Positions 34,750-42,394 of a stretch of DNA of 64,000 nucleotides are shown here, one piece after another. This DNA comes from Streptomyces sp. NBC_01481 (GTDB lineage: Bacteria; Actinomycetota; Actinomycetes; Streptomycetales; Streptomycetaceae), in assembly GCF_026339995.1 (NCBI RefSeq), contig NZ_JAPEPT010000006.1:310001-374000 (forward strand), read 5' to 3'. The notes below the pieces were generated by a model. The model worked only from the letters and a program-made list of their open reading frames with translations, was not told where the DNA came from and did no database searches. Made by a program: the position numbers and the translations under genes. Each line of letters opens with the position of its first letter. Within the stretch, counting starts at the first letter, position 1.

Positions 34750-35322
34750 TCAGCGCGCGGGCGGGATCGAGACGGCCATGGTCATCTCCACCGGCTCGTC
34801 CCCCTCGTTGCGATAGGCGTGCGGAGTGTTCGCCTCGAAGGTGGCGGAGGTGCCTGCCGCTACGACGTGGGGCTCGCCGTCGACGACGAGGGTGAGCTCG
34901 CCGGCGGTGACGTGGAGTAGCTCGACCGTGCCGTCCGGGTGCGGGTCGGACTCGCTGGTGTCGCCGGGCATCAGCTTCCAGCCCCAGAGTTCGAGGGGAC
35001 CGTTCCCCTCGGTGCCGACCAGCAGGGTCGTGTAGCTGCCGGTCGTTGTGGACCACATACGGACGGCCTGTTCCGGGGGTACGAGGCGGACCTGCGGGCC
35101 CTGCTCGTAGTCGAGGAGCGTGGTGATGCTGACGCCGAGGGCGTCCGCGAGTTTCACCGTGGTCCCGACGCTCGGATTCGTACGTGCCTGCTCGATCTGG
35201 ATGATCATGCCCCGGCTGACTCCCGCCCGGGCGGCGAGGGCATCGAGTGTGAACCCCCGCTCGCCGCGCCAGCGCTTGAGATTGCGGGCGAGCGACTGGG
35301 TGAGCTGATCGAGGTCCGACAC
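34750..35322 (-). CDS. XRE-family regulator with cupin domain
   Basis: About 190 residues: an N-terminal XRE helix-turn-helix (LDALAARAGVSRGMIIQIEQ) and a C-terminal cupin_2 sensor domain (about 100-185, DPHPDGTVELLHVTAGELTL, then TPHAYRNEGDEPVEM). This PuuR/SutR-like layout binds a small ligand and controls a neighbouring gene. The GTG at 35322 is preceded by a weak GGATGGA and is where family similarity begins; 35349 is an alternative. It is divergent from an EamA transporter, 109 bases between starts, which is the likely target. Confidence 0.87.
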   Translation of the reverse strand: MSDLDQLTQSLARNLKRWRGERGFTLDALAARAGVSRGMIIQIEQARTNPSVGTTVKLADALGVSITTLLDYEQGPQVRLVPPEQAVRMWSTTTGSYTTLLVGTEGNGPLELWGWKLMPGDTSESDPHPDGTVELLHVTAGELTLVVDGEPHVVAAGTSATFEANTPHAYRNEGDEPVEMTMAVSIPPAR

Positions 35323-35431
35323 ATTCCATCCAACTGTCCGGCCGTCCAATATTCTGGATGACAGAGTTCAATACATTGCACTACCGTGTGGCGCACCCAA
35401 ACGTTCACTGCACTGTACTGCGAGGCCCGCC

Positions 35432-36298
35432 ATGACCGCACTGTTCGCCCTGGCCACCAGCCTCCTGTGGGGTCTGGCCGACTTCGGCGGCGGACTGCTG
35501 ACGCGACGTATGCCGGCCCTCACGGTCGTCGTCGCCTCGCAGGCGATCGCGGTGGTGGTACTCGGCGCGGTCGTCATCGCCACCGGCGGCTGGGCGGAGG
35601 CCGGTCCGCAGCTCTGGTACGCCGTCGCGGCCGGTGCCGTGGGCCCCGTGGCGATGCTCGCCTTCTACAAGGCGCTCGCCCTCGGCCCGATGGGTGTGGT
35701 CTCCCCGCTCGGCTCACTGGGCGTCGCCGTGCCCGTCGGCATCGGCCTGATCCTCGGCGAGCGGCCCGGGCTGCTGCAGTTCGCCGGAATCGCCGTCGCC
35801 GTAGCCGGAATCGTGCTGGCGGGCGGACCCCAGCTGCGCGGTGCGCCGGTGCAGCGTCAGGCCATCCTGCTGACCCTCCTCGCCGCCTTCGGCTTCGGCG
35901 CGGTGATGGCCCTGATCTCCGAGGCCTCGACCACGATCACCGGCCTGTTCCTGGCCCTGTTCGTGCAGCGCGTCACCAATGTGACGGTCGGCGGCGCGGC
36001 CCTGTTCGTATCGGTGAAGCGCGGGGCGCGGGCCCTGCCCGAGGACGGCGGGATGCGGATCGTATGGGCCTCGATCCCGGCGCTCGCCTTCGTCGGCCTC
36101 GCCGACGTCGCGGCCAACGGCACCTACTCCCTCGCCGCGCAGCACGGCCCCGTCACCGTCGCCGCCGTACTCGCGAACCTCTACCCGGTGGTGACGGTCC
36201 TCGCCGCGCTCCTGCTGCTCAAGGAACGGCTGCGTGCGGTCCAGGCGACGGGCGCGGGGCTCGCGCTGGTGGGCACGGTCCTGCTGGCCACGGGCTGA
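35432..36298 (+). CDS. EamA/DMT-family transporter
   Basis: 288 residues with about ten membrane segments in two EamA repeats, starting MTALFALATSLLWGLADFGG. The second repeat begins near LLTLLAAFGFGAVMALISEA and includes the typical NLYPVVTVLAALLLLKERL. Probably exports an amino acid, nucleoside or drug-like compound. Divergent cupin-XRE regulator suggests ligand-controlled expression. It is convergent with the acetyltransferase gene, only 15 bases apart. Confidence 0.9.
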   Translation: MTALFALATSLLWGLADFGGGLLTRRMPALTVVVASQAIAVVVLGAVVIATGGWAEAGPQLWYAVAAGAVGPVAMLAFYKALALGPMGVVSPLGSLGVAVPVGIGLILGERPGLLQFAGIAVAVAGIVLAGGPQLRGAPVQRQAILLTLLAAFGFGAVMALISEASTTITGLFLALFVQRVTNVTVGGAALFVSVKRGARALPEDGGMRIVWASIPALAFVGLADVAANGTYSLAAQHGPVTVAAVLANLYPVVTVLAALLLLKERLRAVQATGAGLALVGTVLLATG

Positions 36299-36313
36299 TC
36301 GCCGCCCCTGCCG

Positions 36314-37078
36314 TCAGCTCTCCTCCAGCTCCGCGAGCGCCAGCAGCTGCTCGGAGGTGATGCCTTCCGGGATCGGCACGGGAGCGGGCGTGCGCAGCGG
36401 GGGCTGCCAGCCGCGGACCTGGTCCCAGCTGCGTACGACCCGGGCGGGGGCACCGGCAACCACCGAGTGGTCGGGGACCTCGCCGCGTACGACGGCGCCC
36501 GCCGCGACCACCACATTGCGGCCGAGCCGCGCGCCGGGAAGGATCACCGCACCCGTGCCCAGCCAGCAGCCGGGGCCGATCTCGACCGGCTCGGTGCGGG
36601 GCCACTGCTTGCCGACCGGCTCATGGGGGTCGTCGTAGCTGTGGTTGGTCGAGGTGATGTAGACGTACGGCCCGCAGTACGTGTCCGAGCCGATGGTCAC
36701 CTTCGTGTCGGCGATGACATGGCTGCCGCGGCCCAGGACCACACCGTCGCCGAGCGTCAGAATGGGGTCGGCGCCCAGGTCGAGACCGGGCATCATCCCC
36801 GCTGTGAGCGTGACCTGTTCGGCGATGATGCAGTGGTCGCCGAGCTCGATCCAGGCCTCGCCGAAGACGGTGCCCTGCGGGAAGGCGAGCCGGGTGCCGG
36901 AGCCGAGCCGGCGAAAGCGCAGTGGGCCGGGGTGCTCCGCCGTGACTGCGCCTGTGTCCTGCACCCAGCGCCAGCCGCACTGGACGGCGCGCGTGAGGAC
37001 GCGCCGCCGCCAGGCGGCGAGCGATGAGAACGTAGAGCTGTTCGCTCCGTGGTTCCCTGGCCGCCTCGCTCGGATCAT
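36314..37078 (-). CDS. Hexapeptide-repeat (left-handed beta-helix) acyltransferase
   Basis: 254 residues. Hexapeptide repeats fill residues about 70-215 (GDHCIIAEQVTLTAGM, GDGVVLGRGSHVIADTKVTI, GPGCWLGTGAVILPGARLG, AAGAVVRGEVPDHSVVAGAP). The likely catalytic His is in STNHSYDDPHEP. The family acetylates sugars or antibiotics using acetyl-CoA. The ATG at 37078 is preceded by a -10-like TAGGCT seven bases upstream and no ribosome binding site, so the message is probably leaderless. The frame is open upstream to 37177 without family similarity. This is the last core gene before accessory region 2. Confidence 0.88.
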   Translation of the reverse strand: MIRARRPGNHGANSSTFSSLAAWRRRVLTRAVQCGWRWVQDTGAVTAEHPGPLRFRRLGSGTRLAFPQGTVFGEAWIELGDHCIIAEQVTLTAGMMPGLDLGADPILTLGDGVVLGRGSHVIADTKVTIGSDTYCGPYVYITSTNHSYDDPHEPVGKQWPRTEPVEIGPGCWLGTGAVILPGARLGRNVVVAAGAVVRGEVPDHSVVAGAPARVVRSWDQVRGWQPPLRTPAPVPIPEGITSEQLLALAELEES

Positions 37079-37346
37079 GCGGGGCAGCCTAGCCCGAGCC
37101 GTCGCGCCCCAGGCCGCCAGGGGCGGAGGCTCCAGCGCGGGCCCCTCAGTGTCCAGCGCATCCCTCGGGAACAGCAACGGGCGTCGGGGCAGCAGTAGGA
37201 CCAGTACTTATCCGGTGTCCTGGCTACCTGGGGGGATGCAGGGAAAGTGCCTCTGAGCTGCACAGATGGCACCGGTCAGTGATGGTTGTTTCCAGTCGTC
37301 TCTGGCTGGCATATGTCCCGGATGTGTCCTGAGCTGTAGCACGCGG

Positions 37347-37365
37347 CTGAGCCACGTCGGCTCAG
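37347..37365 (-). terminator. Small hairpin after the DUF559 gene
   Basis: CTGAGCC (37347-37353) and GGCTCAG (37359-37365) pair with a five-base loop, eight bases downstream of the stop at 37373. A modest terminator candidate. Confidence 0.4.
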
Positions 37366-37372
37366 GTCGCGC

Positions 37373-38185
37373 CTACCGCCGCCCGAGCCTCGCAAGAAAG
37401 TTGTCGACGAACTTCTCGACTTCGGCTTTCGTCTTTACGTCCCGCACGTCGAGGCGACTCACCCACTCGACCCCGGCATGCATCAGCAGGTTGTCCCGGC
37501 TGTGATCGTTAGACGCTCGGCGCGGCCCCTCGTGGTGCGGACCGTCCACCTCGATGACTCCCGCACGGCCCTTGTAGGTGATCAAGAAATCGGGCTCTCG
37601 CGTAGACCCGAGCACTCGTATCCCGCCCAGTGGCATGATCCCGATGGTTTCGTTGTCTGGCAGGGACGCTTGCCGCGCCTTGAGCACTCGGTAGACGCCG
37701 TGCTCCCACTCGTTGGTGAAATGCAGTTGGTCCTCGTGCGGGTGCTTGTGCTCCGGCTCAAGGCGGGCCCGGCGAGCCTGGTTCGTAGGCTGTGGACCGT
37801 TGACCGACCGCAGTGGCTTCCGCCAGTCCGCACTGGGGAGCGGGACCACCGGACAGACCTCGATGGACTCGATAATGATCGCGGATCTCCTAGGCATCAC
37901 AGCATGCATGCCTCCCTCAATGCGTCGCAGCACCGCCTCAGTGAACTGGGGGACGAGGTGCGGCTCCACAGTGAAGTACACCTCGTACTCATCCGCTTGG
38001 TAATCGCCTGAGTTCCACAGGGACACGTCGACGGCGAGCACGTCAGTGGCGATTACTGCGGCTTCGGTATCACCCTGCTGATGAAGGAGGGTGGCAGCAG
38101 CAGCCAGCAACGGTTCCCCGCACTGGTCGATCGGGTTGTTCTGCATGATGTCGCCCAACGACAGCTCTTCACCCATGTAGAGCAT
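37373..38185 (-). CDS. DUF559-like nuclease-domain protein
   Basis: About 270 residues. The C-terminal 90 residues show the DUF559/Vsr-type endonuclease fold: REPDFLITYKGRAGVIEVDG with the following HH, then RASNDHSRDNLLMHAGVEWV. The Asp of EPDFL and the E-V-D strand form a PD-(D/E)xK-like active site. The N-terminal 170 residues are not recognised. The start is uncertain (ATG 38185, ATG 38176 or TTG 38206), with no ribosome binding site before any of them. It may be a solitary DNA-cleaving or DNA-repair protein. It opens a stretch of accessory genes of lower conservation. No methylase or helicase partner is seen. Confidence 0.72.
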   Translation of the reverse strand: MLYMGEELSLGDIMQNNPIDQCGEPLLAAAATLLHQQGDTEAAVIATDVLAVDVSLWNSGDYQADEYEVYFTVEPHLVPQFTEAVLRRIEGGMHAVMPRRSAIIIESIEVCPVVPLPSADWRKPLRSVNGPQPTNQARRARLEPEHKHPHEDQLHFTNEWEHGVYRVLKARQASLPDNETIGIMPLGGIRVLGSTREPDFLITYKGRAGVIEVDGPHHEGPRRASNDHSRDNLLMHAGVEWVSRLDVRDVKTKAEVEKFVDNFLARLGRR

Positions 38186-38213
38186 TCTGACAGCCACCAC
38201 CGACAACGCTGTG

Positions 38214-38435
38214 TCACTCGGCCCGCACGACCATGGCGAACGACGTGCGCAGCCGCCGGAACGACTTGTGGCCGCTGCGGCCGGTGTGGCTCATGCACTC
38301 CACGTCGACAGCAGCGGTGTCCGTTGAGGGCGTCGCCTGCCAGTCGCACCACAGGCACTCGGCCTCGAATGTCACGTCCGTGTCCGGGTGCTCGGTGATG
38401 CGGTGCAGGACATAGCGGAGTGTCGCGCGGGTCAT
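38214..38435 (-). CDS. DUF7848-type small protein
   Basis: 73 residues: TRATLRYVLHRITEHPDTDV, then two Cys in ECLWCDWQA, and a conserved CMSHTGRSGHKSFRR. This is a family common in Streptomyces beside XRE regulators; the Cys/His pattern (C-x2-C and C-x2-H) suggests a zinc ribbon. Its start overlaps the stop of the next upstream small gene by four bases (ATGA). Function unknown. The pair is divergent from the XRE regulator at 38768, which probably controls it. Confidence 0.78.
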   Translation of the reverse strand: MTRATLRYVLHRITEHPDTDVTFEAECLWCDWQATPSTDTAAVDVECMSHTGRSGHKSFRRLRTSFAMVVRAE

Positions 38436-38626
38436 CCGTCGTGCTCCTCGGCCAGGTGCGTCATCAGCGCGACGTTCGCATCGGAAGCGCCGCTGAAGTC
38501 CCCGCCCGAACGTGCATTGGCCTTCCGTACCCCGATGGACAGGCAGTCGGCGCAGCCAGGCACGGGCGACGGTTCCGGGGGCAGCTCCGCAAGCGTGTAG
38601 CACTGTGGCTTCTGGGTCTCTGCCAT
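38432..38626 (-). CDS. Small hypothetical protein, 64 residues
   Basis: Begins MAETQKPQCYTLAELPPEPS and contains CADC and a final HLAEEHDG, so it may bind a metal through Cys/His. It is the first gene of a two-gene unit with the DUF7848 protein (four-base overlap). Similar pairs next to XRE regulators are common in Streptomyces accessory regions. The shared 141-base region with the divergent regulator holds repeats (38687-38714) that look like an operator. Function unknown. Confidence 0.65.
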   Translation of the reverse strand: MAETQKPQCYTLAELPPEPSPVPGCADCLSIGVRKANARSGGDFSGASDANVALMTHLAEEHDG

Positions 38627-38686
38627 GGTCGCCTCGTCCCTCCGGTGGTCGTACCAGCGCGCTCCTTAGAGTCGTCTCTATGGCGA

Positions 38687-38714
38687 CGGATCAATAGTGT
38701 GATCCGTAGTGTGA
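38687..38714. promoter_or_regulatory. Operator-like repeats between divergent XRE and DUF7848 units
   Basis: An inverted repeat CGGATCA (38687-38693) / TGATCCG (38700-38706) overlaps two direct copies of TAGTGTGA (38695-38702 and 38707-38714) placed 12 bases apart. The spacing of roughly one helical turn suits cooperative binding by the adjacent XRE protein. Confidence 0.5.
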
Positions 38715-38767
38715 AGTGATCTGAGCAGAGGGGAACTTGCCTGTCTAGTGGCATCTGTAGGAGCAAG

Positions 38768-39880
38768 ATGGAACCCATGGGCATCGGGGAACTGATCAGG
38801 GAGCTGCGCAAGGCACGCGGCTGGTCCCAAGGCCGGTTAGCGTCGACAGTGAACGACCAGTTCGGTACGACCCTCACGCGGGAGTACGTGAGCAACTGGG
38901 AGCGTTCCAAGGTAAAGCCGGGGGCGTACTACCTCCGCTGCTTGTCCGCCGTGCTCGATGTCCCGCTGGCTGTCCTTGAAGGTGAAGTGGACCGACGTAC
39001 TTTCCTGACCGATGCGGCGGGTGCCGCCATAGCCCCTGTGGTTGCCTCAGACCTACTGTCCGAGGGCTTCGCTGCTCGACTCAACGGCGGCCCTTCGGCG
39101 GACGCGTGGGAAGCCAAGCTGGCCACGTACGGAACCGAGTACATGTCGCTGGGCGCGGCTGACATCCAACGCCGGGTGTCAGGTGAACTGGTCGTGGTAC
39201 AGCAGCAGTTGGACGACCCTCGACTGTGGTCCGTAGCCAGCCGGCTGATGACCTTGTACGCCAAGACGTTCCCAGGCAGCGACGGCGCGAAGGCAGTCCA
39301 CTGGTACCGCATGGCAGCACAAGCGGCCGACCAGTCCGGCGATGACGATGCCCGGGTCTGGGTGCGTGGCCGTGCCGCTATCGCCCTCGGGTACGAAGGT
39401 GCGTCGCTGGGTGTTGCTGACATGCTGGCGGACCAGGCCATGGCCATCAGCGTCAAGCCGTCGCTGGGGCTGCTGAACGCCGTCTACGGTAAGGCGCACG
39501 CTGCTGCGCTACGCGGGGACCAGGCCACTGCACTGGAGCTGGCAGAGCAGGGCCAGCGCATCTTCGACCAGGCCGGATCGTACGAGCAGACCAGTGACTA
39601 CGCCGTCCCGTGGTGGCGGGTGAATGTATTCCGGTCACTGTTGTTGGCACGCCTTGGCGATGAACGAGGCGCAGTGGAGGCACAGGAACAGGCACGGCGT
39701 GAACTGCCGGACAGCCTGCCCAGGTTTGCCACACATCTGGAGCTGCACCGTGGGCTGATGCTGGCACGCGCGGGCGACCGGGCCGGTGGAACTGCCTACG
39801 CGCAGGCTGCGATGGATGCACTGCCGCCGGAGAAGCACTCGCTGACGCTGCGGATGCTGATGGACGAGATCAGGGCGTAG
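38768..39880 (+). CDS. XRE-family regulator with TPR-like C-terminal region
   Basis: 370 residues. The helix-turn-helix covers about residues 4-60 (MGIGELIRELRKARGWSQGR, then TLTREYVSNWERSKVKPGAY). A short segment DRRTFLTDAAGAAIAPVV leads to a long helical region with TPR character (e.g. AALRGDQATALELAEQGQRI). This layout is frequent in Streptomyces, often next to DUF7848 or small unknown genes. ATG 38777 is an alternative start. Codon 38837-38839 is a rare TTA (Leu), so expression may need bldA. The target is likely the divergent small-gene pair. Confidence 0.85.
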   Translation: MEPMGIGELIRELRKARGWSQGRLASTVNDQFGTTLTREYVSNWERSKVKPGAYYLRCLSAVLDVPLAVLEGEVDRRTFLTDAAGAAIAPVVASDLLSEGFAARLNGGPSADAWEAKLATYGTEYMSLGAADIQRRVSGELVVVQQQLDDPRLWSVASRLMTLYAKTFPGSDGAKAVHWYRMAAQAADQSGDDDARVWVRGRAAIALGYEGASLGVADMLADQAMAISVKPSLGLLNAVYGKAHAAALRGDQATALELAEQGQRIFDQAGSYEQTSDYAVPWWRVNVFRSLLLARLGDERGAVEAQEQARRELPDSLPRFATHLELHRGLMLARAGDRAGGTAYAQAAMDALPPEKHSLTLRMLMDEIRA

Positions 39881-39948
39881 CCGATGACCGTACGCATCTT
39901 CGCCGAACCTCCGACGCCCGGTAAGCACGGTCGGCCAGAGTCTGCGCC

Positions 39949-40056
39949 ATGGACGCAGGGTTCGCCGCAGTGCTCGGTGCCTTGGCGAGGGCTGTCGCGA
40001 CGACCGGGGCTGCGCTGGCCAACCGTCAGGACCTGGTACTGGTCGTCTCAGTTTGA
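39949..40056 (+). pseudogene. Truncated N-terminal fragment of a Streptomyces membrane-anchored protein
   Basis: Begins MDAGFAAVLGALARAVATTG and stops after 35 residues. I associate the opening MDAGxAAVLGALAG with full-length Streptomyces proteins of over 150 residues found beside XRE regulators. Here it ends soon after the first hydrophobic helix, probably after a deletion or frameshift. A different frame from 39884 (ATGA overlap region after the XRE gene) is open for 81 codons but does not look coding. Confidence 0.35.
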
Positions 40057-40385
40057 TTGGCTTCGCTGCCCTCGGCGACTTTGTACCGCCCTGTGTCTAG
40101 GGCCCCAGTCAGGCTGTCGTCTGCAGTGATCTCGGAGACGTTGCCCGATGCATCGGTGATCTTCAGTCCAGTCGGAACTCCACGTTCATCGGTGATCACC
40201 TCGACGGCTTCTAGCTCCGGCTGCTCAGCACCCTCAGGGCCACCAGCCTCCTGGGGCCCTGTTCCCTCTTCAATGTGCAACCGGCGCGAGATCCGCTCCA
40301 TCACGGCAGTGACCAGCTGGTCGACCTCACGAGGCTCGTCGGCTTCGTGGGTACTGCCCTCAGTACGAGCTTGCTCGGGGTTCAT
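40026..40385 (-). CDS. Acidic hypothetical protein, 119 residues
   Basis: Begins MNPEQARTEGSTHEADEPRE and is strongly acidic and Glu/Thr-rich. The C-terminal half includes EVITDERGVPTGLKITDASG, a two-strand repeat-like region. No membrane segment or known domain is visible. The ATG at 40385 is 11 bases after the stop of the membrane protein upstream on the same strand, so the two probably form an operon. Function unknown. Confidence 0.6.
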   Translation of the reverse strand: MNPEQARTEGSTHEADEPREVDQLVTAVMERISRRLHIEEGTGPQEAGGPEGAEQPELEAVEVITDERGVPTGLKITDASGNVSEITADDSLTGALDTGRYKVAEGSEANQTETTSTRS

Positions 40386-40396
40386 GGCACCCATCC

Positions 40397-40885
40397 TTAC
40401 TTGACCCAAGCACCTACACCCAAAGCGGCGAAGGCCAAAGCGAACAGTCCAGTGGCCGTCATCAGTCTACGTCGCTTCGGAATCAGCAGTTCCCCGTGGT
40501 TCTCCACAACAAATTTTGTCTCAGCGAGGTAGAGCTGCTGGCTAATGAATCTGGCTGGTTGCGCAAGATAGCTACCCAACGCGCTCACATCGAGACTCTT
40601 CGTCGCCGTGGGTTTGTTCCATTTCAAAGGGTTAAGGGGAAGATCCATAAGGCACCACAGCAGGATAGCGATACTGGCCCCAAGCAGCCCCAGCGTCACC
40701 CCTCTCCAGTGCTCTTGCACTCCCCCCATGTCAGGGATGAGAGTGATCAATACACCTTCGAAACCCAGGAGGGCGGCCGCCACAACGTTCATTGCGTCAT
40801 TCCGTGCGTACTGATGCCCACGTTCACCCCGGACGGCTTCGAGTAGGCGACAGATCCGTACATCAAGATCGTGTGGAGGAGCCAT
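40397..40885 (-). CDS. Small membrane protein with three predicted transmembrane helices
   Basis: About 162 residues. A charged cytoplasmic N-terminus (LDVRICRLLEAVRGERGHQY) is followed by two close membrane helices (about 33-50 and 59-77), a soluble middle part and a C-terminal helix (MTATGLFALAFAALGVGAWV) preceded by a basic stretch PKRRR. The order of helices and the ENHGELLIPKRRRL region recall SLATT/Pycsar-TM effector membrane proteins, but I see no nucleotide cyclase nearby. The start (ATG 40885 or TTG 40894) is unclear. It forms a unit with the 119-residue acidic protein. Confidence 0.6.
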   Translation of the reverse strand: MAPPHDLDVRICRLLEAVRGERGHQYARNDAMNVVAAALLGFEGVLITLIPDMGGVQEHWRGVTLGLLGASIAILLWCLMDLPLNPLKWNKPTATKSLDVSALGSYLAQPARFISQQLYLAETKFVVENHGELLIPKRRRLMTATGLFALAFAALGVGAWVK

Positions 40886-41149
40886 GCCCTCCAAGATTCC
40901 TCAACCCCTGAACCGGCGCACCTTGTGAAGACCCACGTGGGGGCCGTATGGAGCAGCCATGATCGATTCGAAGTTTCCGAGTAGGGAGAGAAGCGGGAAG
41001 GAGGGCGGGGTCTCCCGAGCCATTTCTGCAGGGGCGACCCCCCACCCCCCGGGGGCCCCGGGTACCCCTGCCCCGGTGACGGAAGTCCGGTCCCCCGCGA
41101 AGCCGATGGCGATGGCCCTGGGCCTGGCCGTGGCACGCGTGGCGGTGGC

Positions 41150-41461
41150 TCATGCGGCGGCCTGTTGTGGCGGTGGCTGGGCGGCTGCTGCTGCCTGGGC
41201 CTGTTCGCGAGCAACGCGCCGCTCGGCGGCCAGATGTTCCATCCACTGAGCGTTGCTGCCGTTGATGAGAGTCCAAACGCGCCCTTCGACTGAAGTGATC
41301 TCGATCTTGAGATGACGACACATCGAACCGTCGGTGGAGCAGGGCAGCAGACCAGGCGTGTGGGACAGGGGCATGGGCAGGGAGGACGGGTCAGGGGCAT
41401 GGGGCATGGGGGACTGGGCAGGGGCAGGTGTGGCGTGGGCTGAGGGCTTGGTGTACCGCAT
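41150..41461 (-). CDS. Pro/Ala-rich hypothetical protein of the element
   Basis: 103 residues. A Pro/Ser-rich N-terminus (PAPAQSPMPHAPDPSSLPMP) is followed by CRHLKIEITSVEGRVWTLIN and NAQWMEHLAAERRVAREQAQ, and then an Ala/Gln/Pro tail. AGGAAGG precedes the ATG by about eight bases. The middle part looks like a small folded region; both ends are low complexity. It is the last gene of the element's minus-strand series. Function unknown. Confidence 0.6.
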   Translation of the reverse strand: MRYTKPSAHATPAPAQSPMPHAPDPSSLPMPLSHTPGLLPCSTDGSMCRHLKIEITSVEGRVWTLINGSNAQWMEHLAAERRVAREQAQAAAAAQPPPQQAAA

Positions 41462-41717
41462 CGTCTGGCCTTCCTTGTGGCGAGTCTCCGATGCGGATCA
41501 GGGCTCTGTGTTGACGTGAAACGGGGCTGCGAGTGTGTCGGTGGTGTCTGGTGTCGGGGTGGCGCTGCGATGGCCAGAAGACGGACGGCCCGGCCAGGTC
41601 CTGGCGTTGGGCTGTTGGCAGGAGACGCCCGGAAGATGAGTAGCAGATGCCTCCTGCCCAGCCAGTCCCAGACGTGGAGTAGGTACCGCCCAGGACCAGA
41701 TCAACAGGGGCTACCCA

Positions 41718-41816
41718 TCACCGCCGTCCCCCCTGGAGTTCGCTCTGCAAGGCTTCGAGTTGGTCTTGGATGCTGATGAGAGCGGCCTGGAGCTGGAACA
41801 GGTCGGCGGTGTTCAT
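41718..41816 (-). CDS. 32-residue coiled-coil micro-protein
   Basis: Begins MNTADLFQLQAALISIQDQL and ends SELQGGRR. Its ATG overlaps the stop of the upstream coiled-coil gene by four bases (ATGA), the same linkage seen through most of this gene series. The heptad-like spacing of Leu and Ile suggests a short helix that could pair with another coiled coil. Function unknown. Confidence 0.5.
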   Translation of the reverse strand: MNTADLFQLQAALISIQDQLEALQSELQGGRR

Positions 41817-42394
41817 GACGCAGCGACCTCCCGGTCCTTGCGCTTGGCCCAGCGTCGACGGCTTTCATAACGGTTCTCCGCCGCGCTCAACTTGTCGCGG
41901 CTTTTGCGAAGTTGCTGCTCCGCCTCGTCGACATCCCGGCGGAGTTCTTCCTCGCGGTCCTGGAGATTCCGTGCGGCACGCGGGGAGAGACGACGCCGAG
42001 GAATGATCGATGCGTCAAAGTCTTCGTTGTGCACCAGTGCGGGGGCTCCGGGCGACGACGGCTCCAGTGCGGACTGGCCTAGTTCCAGCAGCACTTTGAA
42101 ATGCGACTTCTGTGCCTCGTCGAAGCGTTTCGTTGCCTCGTCGGCGAGCTTGCTCAACTCCTCCACTTGTGGGGCGAATTCGTCGATGACGTCCTGTTCG
42201 GCCTTGCCGATCGGATCAGGCGCGGGATGCCGCAGCATGTGTTCGTGATACTGCCAAAGGCCGTACTGCTGGCAGTAGAGCCCCAAGCGAACCACGCGAC
42301 ACCCGTATTCAGTCAGCTCTCGCTCGCAACGGGGGTGCTGGCACTTCTTGGTGTCGGCGTAGGCGGCCTTGTCTTCTCTTGGCCTGCGCATCAT
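41813..42394 (-). CDS. Cys-containing coiled-coil protein of the element
   Basis: 193 residues. The N-terminus carries CQHPRCERELTEYGCRVV and CQQYG, a likely zinc-binding region, and two long charged helices follow (VEELSKLADEATKRFDEAQK and REEELRRDVDEAEQQLRKSR). The C-terminus is basic (RYESRRRWAKRKDREVAAS). The gene starts inside the stop of the protease gene. It could be a scaffold, tether or DNA-associated protein; there is no named family. An in-frame ATG one codon later is an alternative start. Confidence 0.65.
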   Translation of the reverse strand: MMRRPREDKAAYADTKKCQHPRCERELTEYGCRVVRLGLYCQQYGLWQYHEHMLRHPAPDPIGKAEQDVIDEFAPQVEELSKLADEATKRFDEAQKSHFKVLLELGQSALEPSSPGAPALVHNEDFDASIIPRRRLSPRAARNLQDREEELRRDVDEAEQQLRKSRDKLSAAENRYESRRRWAKRKDREVAAS

